Assembly: GCA_009760855.2 (NCBI GenBank)
Contig: WPIO01000043.1
Span: 2,563,501-2,627,500, forward strand
Reading direction: 5' to 3'
Origin: Cristatella mucedo
Lineage: Eukaryota; Bryozoa; Phylactolaemata; Cristatellidae
DNA: 64,000 bases
Shown: positions 21,561 to 31,828 of the stretch, one piece after another
Position numbering within the stretch: position 1 is the first letter of the stretch
Layout of the letters: each line of letters starts with the position of its first letter
Made by a program: the position numbers and the translations under genes
Notes under the pieces: model-generated
Database searches by the model: none
What the model saw: the letters and a program-made list of their open reading frames with translations, nothing else
Told to the model about the DNA's origin: nothing

Positions 21561-23207
21561 ATGACAACCTCCCCACTAGATTGCTGTTCCTCTGTTCCTG
21601 GCTGCACCTCAATGTCTGCATTTAAGCAGGTCACTAGTGATCTAGTCCTAAAGTTCGTATCTCAATCAAAGAAGACAACAAGTCCTCTGGACCCTATTCC
21701 CACTGTATTGCTCCTACGTTGCAATGATCTGCTGCTGCCATGCATAACTAACATAATTAGTATGTCATTAGCCTCAGGTCATGTCCCAGCACCTTTCAAA
21801 AAAGCTGTAGTCAGGCCACTTCTCAAGAAAGCAACACTGGACCAAGAGCACTTGAGCAACTACCGCCCAGTTTCCCTTCTACCATTCCTATCAAAGACAC
21901 TGGAACAGGTGGTGGCGGACCAGCTGAACTCGTATATCGAAACCTCACACCGTGCTAGTAAGTTCCAGTCTGGCTTTAGAGCTAATCACTCCACAGAGTC
22001 AGCATCGCTTCGGGTATACGACGACCTACTTAGGAATGCAGACATGGGTGGAGTGTCTCTGCTTGTTTTGCTTGATCTTTCGGCAGCTTTTGACACCATC
22101 GATCCCAAAGTTCTTCTCGAGCGCCTGTCATCTCGCCTGGGCATCAATGGCACTGCTCTGCAGTGGTTCAGGTCCTATCTCAGTGGGAGACTCCAGAGTA
22201 TTGACGTGAATGGACAAAGATCATCTAAAGTACCTCTGAAATATGGAGTACCTCAGGGCTCAGTGCTAGGTCCGGTTCTGTTCACGGTTTATACTCTCCC
22301 TCTTGCTGATGTGATTGCCAAGCACAATCTAGGCTTTCATTTCTATGCAGATGACACTCAGTTGTACCTTTGCTTTTATCGCTCCCAGCCTTCGAGCACC
22401 TCAAATTCTCTAAACTCACTAGCTGCATGCATTGATGACATCCGCACATGGATGGCAGCAAATTTTCTAAAACTTAACGATGATAAAACTGACTTACTAG
22501 TTATGGGCAAACCCAGTGTGATTCAAAGATTGGAAAGGCTGACTCTCAAAATTGGCTCTGCTAGCATATCTCCAGTTGAATCAGCTCGAAATCTAGGCGT
22601 CATATTCCAAAGCGACCTCTCGTTAGACGACCATATCAGCTCCACAGTCAAATCTGCCTATTTTCAGCTTCATAACATTGCTAAAATTCGGGCTTGTTTA
22701 GATAAAGATATCACATCTAAGTTGGTCCATGCATTCGTGACATCCCGTCTCGACTTCTGCAACTCACTGCTTAATGGCCTACCAGCATGTGCGATCAGGC
22801 GATTGCAGCTGGTTCAAAACTCTGCAGCTAGGCTTGTCTGTCGTGAGCATTGCAGTTGCCACATTACTCCACTTCTCGCCGACCTGCACTGGCTACCAGT
22901 CAAGCAACGGATTGACTTCAAGGTTTTGTCGCTCACTCTTAGGTCCCTTCATTCCATGGCTCCAGCCTATCTGTCAGATATACTACCCCATCAGGCCAAG
23001 CATCGTGCCACCCACTTTTCGGAATCCAACAGTCTACAAATACCTTATACAAACCTTAAATCCTTTGGAGACCGTGCATTTAGTTCAAATGCTCCCAAAG
23101 CCTGGAACTGCATCCCGACCTGCGTCAGATCATCCCCTGACCTGACCACATTTAAAAGGAACCTAAAAACACTCCTATTTAGGACAGCATTTAGTGGGTC
23201 CCTGTGA
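21561..23207 (+). CDS. LINE A reverse transcriptase frame (548 codons)
   Basis: An uninterrupted frame from ATG at 21561. It is really the 3' part of the element's ORF2, cut off upstream by TAA at 21546-21548; the ATG is just the first one after that stop. Domains in order: NYRPVSLLP (residues 100-108, RT motif 1), FRANHSTES (139-147), LDLSAAFDTID (171-181, motif A with catalytic Asp172), [10 protein letters not shown] (229-238), FYADD (261-265, catalytic Asp pair), then the thumb and the L2/CR1-type C-terminal region with SRLDFCNSLL and DRAFSSNAPKAWN. All catalytic residues are present. Expression would depend on read-through from the broken upstream half, so the protein may not be made. Confidence 0.85.
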   Translation: MTTSPLDCCSSVPGCTSMSAFKQVTSDLVLKFVSQSKKTTSPLDPIPTVLLLRCNDLLLPCITNIISMSLASGHVPAPFKKAVVRPLLKKATLDQEHLSNYRPVSLLPFLSKTLEQVVADQLNSYIETSHRASKFQSGFRANHSTESASLRVYDDLLRNADMGGVSLLVLLDLSAAFDTIDPKVLLERLSSRLGINGTALQWFRSYLSGRLQSIDVNGQRSSKVPLKYGVPQGSVLGPVLFTVYTLPLADVIAKHNLGFHFYADDTQLYLCFYRSQPSSTSNSLNSLAACIDDIRTWMAANFLKLNDDKTDLLVMGKPSVIQRLERLTLKIGSASISPVESARNLGVIFQSDLSLDDHISSTVKSAYFQLHNIAKIRACLDKDITSKLVHAFVTSRLDFCNSLLNGLPACAIRRLQLVQNSAARLVCREHCSCHITPLLADLHWLPVKQRIDFKVLSLTLRSLHSMAPAYLSDILPHQAKHRATHFSESNSLQIPYTNLKSFGDRAFSSNAPKAWNCIPTCVRSSPDLTTFKRNLKTLLFRTAFSGSL

Positions 23208-23372
23208 TTCGTCCTTCATGTGCTTATGCGTGCTGACACTGTGCATGCTGCCACTAACCACATTTGCATGCTGACCCGGTGCATGTCACCCCTAACCATA
23301 TTATTCATTTCGTTTGTTTTTCAAGCATGTTTTTACTTACCATTCAATTGCATTTCACTTTACAGCAAATGT

Positions 23373-23412
23373 AAAGCGCCTAGAGAGAGATTAAGTTCTC
23401 TGAGGGCGCTTT
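23373..23412 (+). other. LINE A 3' terminal stem-loop
   Basis: AAAGCGCC pairs with GGCGCTTT, and inside it AGAGA pairs with TCTCT around a TTAAGT loop. The structure lies about 15 bases before the (ATT)n tail. The same element occurs at the end of the other LINE A copies and in SINE 2. In related L2/CR1 elements the 3' end is recognised by the reverse transcriptase; that role here is inferred. Confidence 0.8.
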
Positions 23413-23443
23413 ATCAAGTGAATTATTATTATTAGTATTAGTA

Positions 23444-24202
23444 TCGATGACAGGAAGGTCAGAGGAAGACTATAAAGGGTAAAATGAAGCGGGCCTAACC
23501 TCGCTTCCTGCTGAGGTACTGCAAACTGGTTGACCCTCTATATGACCGACAGACGTTTCCATCTACACTTTGATATACATCGCTTAGATAGGAGCTCGAT
23601 TTATTTACCACTACGACAGCGAGACCTGTGCGTTCGGACAGACGCTCCCGAAGAACCTGACAGTCAGAGGTGACAAATTACGGCGATTAATCTAGGGAAG
23701 AGAACCCAGACATCAGCTTTGCTCGAAAGATCAACGCGAAGCACGGCACTCCGTAGAACGGTTAGCTCAACTCTGATCTGAACTTACCAGCAAGATCCGA
23801 AGTACTGACACGATCGCTTAGTTACTGGGCGGCCACCGCTCAATCCGCTGGTGTATTCCGAGAGTAGCATCAAGGAGACCGGTCGGTCGGAAGAGTTCGA
23901 CAATTTCCAACGATCTGCGGCAGTGGCGGCGAAGCCAGGATTTTCATCTGGGGGCGGCAAGACTGGAATCATTTAAATGCTAGAGGCGAGATCCACGGAA
24001 TTTTCATGTGGGCGTGGCTAGACCCATAAAGAATGAAAAATCATACCACGAAATATCACAGTGATCATTCGACGCGAACTTTCCTGTTGCTCATCTAGTG
24101 GAACTAACACGTAATTTCCTCGTTGGTGACGGTCGGTGGGCGTAGGAATAGGGGGCGGGCCCAGGTCGCTGCCCCACTGTAGGGGATGGGGCAAGTACCC
24201 CC
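23444..24202. other. unannotated stretch
   Basis: No gene or shared repeat recognised between LINE A and the C-rich minisatellite. Confidence 0.35.
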
Positions 24203-24306
24203 CTGGGGTACTGACATTTCCCCCCTGGATGTTTCCCCCCCCCCCGAAATTCCCCCCCCCCCCGACATTTCCCCCTGGACATTCCCCCTGTGGTAGAGCA
24301 TTTCCC
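24203..24306. repeat. C-rich degenerate minisatellite (left arm)
   Basis: About six degenerate units of GACATTTCCCCC with C runs of 4 to 12. It is the reverse complement in pattern of the G-rich block at 26374-26445, so the two bracket the telomere-like array in inverted orientation. Confidence 0.8.
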
Positions 24307-24308
24307 CG

Positions 24309-25830
24309 GTATATGGTTTAGGGTTTAGCTTTTAGGAATTAGTGTTTAGGGTTTTTAGGGATTTTAGCGTTTTTTGGGGTTTTTTGGGTTTCTAGGGTTT
24401 TATGGTTTTTAGGGTTTAAGGTTTAGAGTTTAGGGTTTCTAGGGTTTAGGATTTAGTGTTTATGGTTTAGTGTTTAGTGTTTAGGGCTTAGGGTTTTAAG
24501 GTTTAAGGTTTAGTGTTTAGGGTTTAGGGTTTAGGGTTTAGGGTTTAGGGTTTAGGGTTTAGGGTTTAGGGTTTAGGGTTTAGGGTTTAGGGTTTAGGGT
24601 TTAGGGTTTAGGGTTTAGGGTTTAGGGTTTAAGGTTTAGTGTTTAGGGTTTAGGGTTTAGGGTTTAGGGTTTAGGGTTTAGGGTTTTAAGGTTTTAAGGT
24701 TTTAAGGTTTTAAGGTTTAAGGTTTAAGGTTTAAGGTTTAAGGTTTAAGGTTTAAGGTTTAAGGTTTAAGGTTTAAGGTTTAAGGTTTAAGGTTTAAGGT
24801 TTAAGGTTTAAGGTTTAAGGTTTAAGGTTTAAGGTTTAAGGTTTAAGGTTTAAGGTTTTAAGGTTTAAGGTTTAAGGTTTAAGGTTTAAGGTTTAAGGTT
24901 TAAGGTTTAAGGTTTAAGGTTTAAGGTTTAAGGTTTAAGGTTTAAGGTTTAAGGTTTAAGGTTTAAGGTTTAAGGTTTAAGGTTTAAAGTTTAAGGTTTA
25001 AGGTTTAAGGTTTAAGGTTTAAGGTTTAAGGTTTAAGGTTTAAGGTTTAAGGTTTAAGGTTTAAGGTTTAAGGTTTAAGGTTTAAGGTTTAAGGTTTAAG
25101 GTTTAGGGTTTAAGGTTTAAGGTTTAAGGTTTAAGGTTTAAGGTTTAAGGTTTAAGGTTTAAGGTTTAAGGTTTAAGGTTTAAGGTTTAAGGTTTAAGGT
25201 TAAGTTTAAGGTTTAAGGTTTAAGGTTTAAGGTTTAAGGTTTAAGGTTTAAGGTTTAAGGTTTAAGGTTTAAGGTTTAAGGTTTAAGGTTTAAGGTTTAA
25301 GGTTTAAGGTTTAAGGTTTAAGGTTTAAGGTTTAAGGTTTAAGGTTTAAGGTTTAAGGTTTAAGGTTTAAGGTTTAAGGTTTAAGGTTTAAGGTTTAAGG
25401 TTTAAGGTTTAAGGTTTAAGGTTTAAGGTTTAAGGTTTAAGGTTTAAGGTTTAAGGTTTAAGGTAAGGTTTAAGGTTTAAGGTTTAAGGTTTAAGGTTTA
25501 AGGTTTAAGGTTTAAGGTTTAAGGTTTAAGGTTTAAGGTTTAAGGTTCAAGGTTTAAGGTTTAGTATTTAGGGTTTAGGGTTTAGGGTTTAGGGTTTAGG
25601 GTTTAGGGTTTAGGGTTTAGGATTTAGGGTTTAGGGTATAGGGTTTAGAGTTTAGGGTTTAGGATTTAGGGTTTACGGTTGAGGGTTTAGGGTTTTAGGG
25701 TTTACGTTTTAGAGCTTATGTTTTACGGTTTTTAATGTTTATGGTTTTTAGGGTTTAGGCTTTATGGTTTAGAGTTTAGAGCTTAGGGCTTAGGGTTTTG
25801 GGTTTTGTTTTTAGGGCTTAGGGAGGGTTG
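24309..25830 (+). repeat. telomere-like heptamer array, TTTAGGG and TTTAAGG
   Basis: A 1.5-kb array of 7-base units, G-rich strand on +. It is layered: degenerate TTTAGGG-like units (24309-24515), homogeneous TTTAGGG (about 24515-24690, with short variants), roughly 120 copies of TTTAAGG (about 24690-25560) with very few interruptions, homogeneous TTTAGGG again (25562-25640), then degenerate units to about 25830. TTTAGGG is the telomere repeat of many plants and protists. Its presence inside a LINE-rich chromosome region points to interstitial satellite expansion. Confidence 0.95.
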
Positions 25831-26188
25831 CGCCTCCGCCGCCTAAATCCACCCTGCTCGTATTCCGCGCTTTAATTAGTGCGTATTAGGGCATAAATAG
25901 ATCTCTTGAGGTTGAGTCATACTCAGTAGATCTCTGAGGCTTGGCGCTCATTGGCAGGAACGCGCGACACGCCGTAGTGCACCCGCTTTGAGGGGTACGA
26001 ACACGTGCCTGGCAGCGTCGAGCGGGACCGAACTTCCGCGAAACCAAACAGTATAGCTCGCTGCTTCCGCAGCCGCCGCAACCGCCGCCGCCGCTCGCTC
26101 CTTTAGAAACCATTCTTCCAATCCATTCATTCCTCTAATTATACAGAGTTGATTTTATTTCAATAGAGCATGAACTTCATTTAATCAT
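25831..26188. other. unannotated stretch
   Basis: A small (CCG)n-like patch near 26075-26095. No gene recognised. Confidence 0.35.
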
Positions 26189-26217
26189 ATATATATATAT
26201 ACATATGTATATGTATG

Positions 26218-26254
<37 letters not shown>

Positions 26255-26255
26255 G

Positions 26256-26336
<81 letters not shown>

Positions 26337-26345
26337 ATATATATG
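26189..26345. repeat. (TA)n/(TATG)n microsatellite
   Basis: About 155 bp of TA dinucleotides with three TATG-rich blocks. Confidence 0.95.
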
Positions 26346-26373
26346 TGTATTTTTAGCTATACATTCATCAACA

Positions 26374-26445
26374 TGGGGGAAAATGTCCTACGGGGGGAAA
26401 TGTCCTAGGGTCCACGGGGGGGGGGAACGTTCAGGGGGAAATGTT
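26374..26445. repeat. G-rich degenerate minisatellite (right arm)
   Basis: Four units of GGGGGAAATGTCC-like sequence. Inverted relative to the C-rich block at 24203-24306. Confidence 0.8.
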
Positions 26446-26489
26446 ATACAACCCCCCTGCTCCCTCTGGCTCCGCTGCTGATCTGAAAT

Positions 26490-26580
26490 AAGTAAATAAA
26501 ATTCGTTAAAGAGAACTTATTCTCTCTTCTGGCACTTCACATATGCCATGGCGCTCGAGCCCACAAACTGGATCATCAAA
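26490..26580 (-). mobile_element. SINE 2 fragment
   Basis: Minus strand: 3' stem-loop region (AGAGAATAAGTTCTCTTT) then the box B-like GGGCTCGAGCGCC. The tRNA-like 5' part with box A is missing. Confidence 0.6.
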
Positions 26581-26802
26581 TACAGTCACCATGACATTGA
26601 CTCGAGGCAATCGAGGGTAGGCTCAGTTTAGCGAGGGCAAGGGACTTCGTCGGTCTTTAGGAACATAGCTACAATATCTGCATGGTCGGAAGCAATAGGT
26701 CTATGCACCTCGCAGAGTTGCTACCGATGCATCTGGAGGAGCCGCGGTCTTTGTAGCATGGGATACATGTTCAGCACCGAATTCAGCAGCGACAAGCACG
26801 GA

Positions 26803-26826
26803 GGAGGAGGAGGAGGAGGAGGAGGC
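26803..26826. repeat. (GGA)8 microsatellite
   Basis: Eight perfect GGA/AGG units. Confidence 0.85.
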
Positions 26827-26925
26827 TGAAGCAAGAGATTAGCCGATTTAACTGCCTCGTTTGCGTGGCTGCATCCGAGCCTTAGCGGTTGTCACCGCCG
26901 CTGGCAGTTGGCCGTCGCCATCCCC
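26826..26925 (-). mobile_element. SINE 1, partial (body only)
   Basis: Minus-strand match to the SINE 1 body (AGCCGATTTAACTGCCTCGT and the GTCACCGCCGCTGGCAGTTG segment). The tRNA-like head is missing. Confidence 0.65.
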
Positions 26926-27228
26926 CTCTCCGCCGACTCCGCCGGCACCTGAAACGTCAAGGGTGGGGCTATGCTCTTAGAGCCGCCGCAGTTACAATGA
27001 GAGAGGCGAGTCGGCGCCGGCGATGGATAGATAAGAGTGGCGAAGAGGCTCCGTTGGCGGCATCGGGCATTCGGCGGCGGCGACGCTCGCGCAGGCCGGC
27101 CATACGCCGCCGCCGCCGCCTTCCGAATCGGCCGCCGGGGAGGCATTGCGCGTGTACAGCGATTGTGGCGCGACGATGCGTCATTCTCGCGACGACGCAT
27201 GCGGGCACGCAGGCAGGCCATCTCCCGC

Positions 27229-27325
27229 CCTTCATTCTTCTTCCATTCTTCTTCCATTCTTCTTCCATTCTTCTTCCATTCCCTTCCATTCCCTTCCATT
27301 CCCTTCCAATCTCTCCATCTCCCTT
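27229..27325. repeat. pyrimidine-rich minisatellite (11-mer then 10-mer)
   Basis: About four units of TTCTTCCATTC followed by about three units of CCCTTCCATT and degenerate CTCCATCTCC. Strongly strand-asymmetric. Confidence 0.85.
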
Positions 27326-27612
27326 CCAATTCGGCGGGGGCGGGAGGCATTGCGCTCGTAAGGCCATTGCGGATTCGCCGAGCCGCCATTCTCGCGACGC
27401 CGGCTCCGCGCGCTGCGGCGCAGCGTCGTCTATTTATAGATAAAGCTCGCTGCCGACTACGGACGCGGCGCCCACAGCGGCTTACGCGGCGCCGCTACGT
27501 CGTCGTTTGGCTCGGAGCCGGCTAACTCGCCGCTCGTCGGGCTACGAGCACTGTGCGCGTGGCCGAAAGTGAGCTGGCTCTGTGAGCTAACAGCGCAACG
27601 TTGGCCGGTTCG

Positions 27613-27652
27613 CGGCAGCGGCACTGCCGCTGCAACGGCAGTGCCGCTGCCG
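27613..27652. repeat. perfect 17-bp inverted repeat
   Basis: CGGCAGCGGCACTGCCG at 27613-27629 pairs perfectly with 27636-27652 across a 6-base loop. Confidence 0.95.
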
Positions 27653-27984
27653 ACCTGCGCGTGCGCAGGCGTGCCGAGGCGTGGACGGAGTTTACAGATC
27701 GAGGCCACGTGGCAGCTGAGGGCAGCTGCTCGCGAGTGCATCACCTATTGCCTAAGCACGCGATAGAAGAAAGCTTAGTAGCCAGCACTTACCAATGTAT
27801 ACTTTCTCGCCGCCGGTCTCCCAGCTGCGGTTGATTATTGGCTGCGTTAGGCGTAAGCTACGGACCGACGGCGTCTGCGGCCGGGCTATTCGTGCTGCGG
27901 CGTTTATGGCCTTGCATATTCTTGCTACGGCCGGTGTCCGGCGCACTGGAGCATAACTAAAAACCTATTAACTAACTTACCAGG

Positions 27985-28135
27985 TTCCTTCGTAAAGCGG
28001 CCGAGGAGCCTTAACGGCTATCACCGCCGCCTAATGTTGGCAAATAAAGGATCGCCCTCTGCAGAACTCGAACCCCAACCTCGGTCGTGATGAGCTAGCA
28101 CCTTGCCGATTGCGGCGCTGCTACCGGTTTAGCGG
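27985..28135 (-). mobile_element. SINE 1
   Basis: Minus-strand copy: body with GAGCCTTAACGGCTATCACC, AAATAAAGGATCGCC, then the box B region GGTTCGAGTTCTGC-like with one extra G. The box A region is less clear. Confidence 0.7.
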
Positions 28136-28589
28136 CCACGCAACTTAAGGTGGCGACGGTTTTACGGGGCCTGCAGAGGCGGCAGGGAGTTGCGGCGGGG
28201 ACGACTGGCAGAGCGGCGGCGCGGCAGAGCCGCGCGCTGGCTGGCCTCCGCAGCAGCGTCCGTGGATGTGTGCATACTTTTTGATGAAGCCCACCTAGGC
28301 GCTCGCGTGCCGTCGCGTGTGCGCCGTTCTTCGCATTCAACTTTAACAACGGCTCTCGCACTACCGACCTCGCACTCGAAGGTTTGCGTCTTGGAACTGC
28401 CTCTTGAAGGTCTTGTAGTGATGGCCTCCTCGCAGCGCGGCACACGTCCTCAAGTCCAAATTGTGCCCCCGTAAGTCCATCGCCGCCTTTAACTTTCCGC
28501 GGTCCATAAACCGGCCGCAGCACTTATATAATTATACTTATGTATATATATATATATATATATATATGCCGTTGGACCGTGAGTAGCAG
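28136..28589. other. unannotated stretch
   Basis: GC-rich DNA with overlapping open frames on both strands (up to 142 codons) and no domain. A short (TA)n lies at 28540-28567. Confidence 0.3.
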
Positions 28590-29105
28590 CGGACCATAAA
28601 CCAGCAGCAAAACCGGCGCGCCGTAACAAACGCGGTGCGAGGCTTCCACGTCAGGTCAGAACTAGGCCGCAAGCTCCGTGCTCGTAACGGCGCTAGTCTC
28701 CTCAGCCGACACGCGACGAACGCCGGCGACGTCAGGACCTCGTAGCGCGGCTAGTTACTTTTAGAGGCTGCACCATCGCACGCGCGTACGCCGGCAGTAG
28801 CAGGAACGCGGCAGTGATGACGAGCGCTCGCATACCTTGACATATCAAGCCCGCGTACAAAATGCAGATTTAGCGGCCAAGGACCGGCATAATAGTATAC
28901 ACCAACGGCTCGGCGATCTAGAGCTCAAGTCAGCTCCAGAGCGCCCCCCCCAACCCCCCCCCCCCCAATGCCCCGAGCCTCCGATCCCGATTCCCCGCCT
29001 GTCTCAGAGCGCCGGCCTTCTATGTGGCCTCAGCGATAAACTATCACGTAATCGCGAATAATAATTGCCGCCATAATCCGGCCAGTTTAGCTGGCACCGC
29101 CGTTT
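28590..29105 (+). repeat. family D dispersed repeat, copy 1
   Basis: Shares ordered blocks with 55690-57030: a GTAACGGCGCTAGTCTCCTC-like segment, CTAGTTACTTTTAGAGGCTG (aligned to CTAGTTACTTGTAAGAGCTG), CGACGAGCGCTCGC-like sequence, GAGCTCAAGTCAGCTCC and, at the end, GATAAACTATC...TTTAGCTGGCACCGCCGTTTC. No open frame is preserved. Class unknown. Confidence 0.7.
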
Positions 29106-31119
29106 CAGCGCGCGCCGAGCCAGCGACGCGATAGAAGACCGAGGGATAGCGAACGGACGTTCGCTAGCGGCTCGTCTGCGGAATAGCGGAAGTGCAGCGG
29201 AAGCGTGGGAGCAGCGGGAGGCGCTCGGGCACCGGCCGCTGCTCGCACGCTTGCAGTACGCGCGGGCGCACCCGTTTGAGCTGGTTCCGTTTGCCCGACG
29301 TCGTCCATGTCTGCTCAATCGCGCCGCTCCGCATGCGAGTTCCGGTATGGGGAGCACGAAGCGTCGTAGATTTCACCGTCGGACCCCTCTGACCTGTATA
29401 GCGACCAGGCCTGTCAGTCGCGACTACCGGGAAATGTCCTAAAATCAGCTGCCGCCGCTACATGGCCTCTATCCAGTCCAACAGGGCTTCGAGTTTGCGA
29501 GTACTCCAGTTGGTACGGCAGAAGTGTAAAGGCCCCCGCGACATAGGTAGTCGCTCATCGCTATCAGCCTGGGTTAGTCATGCTTTTTTTCTTCTTCAGG
29601 GTGACGGCTATTTGTGTAATTACACTAGGATACGCTTTGGCTGGCTGGTACCCAGTATTGCTAAAAGCCGGGTCCACGCAGCGAGTTTTGCTTCATGTAC
29701 AAATAGATTCTATCCCTACCTCCTTCTGTACTACGCGAGTCTTCGCGTCACATGTCGCCAATGTGTTGGGGGTCCAAGAATTACGAAAACTTGACGAAGA
29801 CTCATCAGCCAAACCCGGCTCTACTTTCTGGCCAAGAATCGGGCAAGATTGGGCAAAAAGTAGCAGACGACAACCAATCGTAGGCGCCATGAGGGACACG
29901 CGTTCTTCATCGCTTGGGGAAGGCCGGGTGCGAACGACTAAACCGGCGATATAACCAACGTGCTCCACGAGAGTTCCTGTTCACGGTTCGCTGCGAGCTC
30001 GGCATAGAAGAATCCCATTACGAGTCGACCGAGCAATGAAGACAAATGCGTATCGATTTCCAAATATCGACGAGTAGCGGCCAGACGCTTTTTTCTTGGA
30101 ATGCTTTCTATCATTTTGCTGTCTCTTACTGAAATGAGGGTTTGTGCGAGGTATAGTCAATAGTAGAAGCTAGCAAACCCGTCCTAACGTACTTGCTAGA
30201 TCCTCGCCCGCCAGCTTGCACATGAGACGTCCGTCCAAGCGCAGATATCAGGCCCCCGTAATAGCCACGGCTTCATCCGCTCCGAATAGGGAAAATGGAC
30301 CCTGGTCCACAGCAAACACTCGCTCATCGATAGCCAAAGCGGATACCACTGGCCTCCACGTCTGATTTGTTTATCTGAAATGCAGCATGCCTTCCGTTTT
30401 CGATTTTTTGGTGTTGGCTATAAAAAGAAAAGAAATCGCAGCAACCGTCAATTCTAATTCACTGGGATGTGCACCTCGGAAGCTATCTCTAGCAAAAGCA
30501 GTTTTTCATGATCGCGAAAGGGGCGTAGCATGCATGAAGTAAGACCTGGCACAAGAGACTGACCCGTCACGTTTCCTACAAGAAAGAAGATCGAAGTGGG
30601 AAAAAGATAGGCCAGAATAGGACAGAAGTAGGACAGGAGCAGAGCTTACAGTGCAAACCAGGCTCGACGGAGTGCCTCTCGGTAAGTCTCGCGAGGAGTG
30701 CAATGGCGAAACGACGCAGGTGGCTAACAGTGATCGGCTCTTGGCTTTAAGTTCCACGTGCGACGTTGCCAAAAGCTCGCCACTCGGATGCGCTAAAGCA
30801 TTAATCGCTATTTCCTGATCAACGCGAAACCGTCCTACCTGCTGCCAGCTTAATTTTTTCAGATTTCTGCGTAACGATACTTGAACATCGCATTGCATTC
30901 TGGGTATGTAACTTGCGAAAGGAAAGGTGGAGAAGGCCATCTCAAAGATCGAGTGATCTCTCGCTCTCAGTAGCTAGCCAAACTACTCTTACTTAACTGA
31001 GAAAACAAGTCCGGCGAATGGAATCAGTTGCTTCAAAGATATTTTCTTAGCCTGAGCATAGGAATTCCTAAGTTAAGACTCTTCAGCTAGACTCACAAAA
31101 ATTGAGCTGCACGAGTGAT
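29106..31119. other. 2-kb unannotated stretch
   Basis: No repeat shared with the rest of the window. Open frames reach 144 codons at most; one at 29580-29954 begins with a hydrophobic stretch (FFFRVTAICVITLGYALAG) but has no other support. A possible ancient LINE remnant lies near 30830-30890 (-), encoding RRNLKKL. Confidence 0.35.
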
Positions 31120-31265
31120 CCGACCTGTTAAATAAGTAAGGCGGTTGCTCTTCGAGACCTCGGTCCTGAGATAATGGGTTCGAATCCTACAGTAGGTGAT
31201 CCTTTATTGTCGCTGCAAGTGGTTGTGATAGCCTTTGAGCTCTTCTGCCGCTATACTATTAAATG
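31120..31265 (+). mobile_element. SINE 1 (plus strand)
   Basis: AAGTAAGGCGGTTGCTC (tRNA-like head, partial box A), box B GGGTTCGAATCCTACAG at about 31169-31185, then GTGATCCTTTATTGTCGCTG and the TTCTGCCGCTATAC end. Confidence 0.8.
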
Positions 31266-31735
31266 TTCCACGCGAAAGCTTACAAGGCAGGTACATGTCA
31301 TGCAAAGCAAGATGGATGCAAGCCATGCAAATTGAGATATGTGCATTGCTGCAGCAGCTTCGCTTGCATCTGCAGCACACAGGCCCCATAAAGCACAAGT
31401 TCGACCTCTATTATTGCCTTTGTCTGGATTGTATACAAAAATATATAGTTGGACAAAGGTGTGGAAATTTTAGAAGCAACTCAACTCTCAGCGGTGCTTT
31501 TAACCTTAGGCTATGCGGTAGATGGTGCAAGCAGAAGAACCAGCAGAGAAAATATTCACAAGCATACTGTTGAGTTTATAGCAATTGCAGTGACGTTTCA
31601 TTATATTTACGGAAGGAATACAATTTTGTTCGAAAACGCTTGACCTTGTGACCAGGTGACCTTGGGCGAAAAACTGACGTTGGGTGCTGCATTCAAGAAT
31701 GCACGCAGGTGGTTGTGGTTTGTATATGTATACAT

Positions 31736-31737
31736 AC

Positions 31738-31826
<89 letters not shown>
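31736..31826. repeat. (TA)n-(TG)n microsatellite
   Basis: Short TA run, then about 70 bp of perfect TG dinucleotides. Confidence 0.95.

Positions 31827-31828
<2 letters not shown>

Larger units (their letters stand above)
20050..23443 (+). mobile_element. LINE A, longest copy (endonuclease + reverse transcriptase)
   Basis: An L2/CR1-like non-LTR retrotransposon with an apurinic-type endonuclease region, a reverse transcriptase, a 3' UTR, a terminal stem-loop (23373-23412) and an (ATT)n tail. The 5' boundary is uncertain: sequence resembling the N-terminal part of the element starts near 20050, but no other copy in the window covers it. The element moves by target-primed reverse transcription in this family. 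This copy has an intact RT frame but a broken upstream half, so it is unlikely to be autonomous. Confidence 0.85.
26926..27984. other. GC-rich stretch without a supported gene
   Basis: Rich in CCG/CGG and CpG, so long frames are open on both strands (up to 184 codons) purely from composition. None carries a domain. It contains a pyrimidine minisatellite (27229-27325) and a perfect hairpin (27613-27652). A CpG-island or promoter function cannot be excluded. Confidence 0.35.

Noticed and set aside
24309-25830. True chromosome end
   Set aside because: Unique and LINE-rich sequence continues on both sides for tens of kilobases, and the array is flanked by degenerate units, so it is interstitial (or an assembly join, which I cannot test).
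26889-27443. Overlapping 132-184 codon frames
   Set aside because: CpG-rich sequence opens several frames on both strands; Arg/Pro/Ser-rich products with no domain.
29580-29954. Small secreted-protein gene (hydrophobic N-terminus)
   Set aside because: Only one frame with a hydrophobic start; no homolog, domain or splice support; an opposing frame over the same bases is also open.
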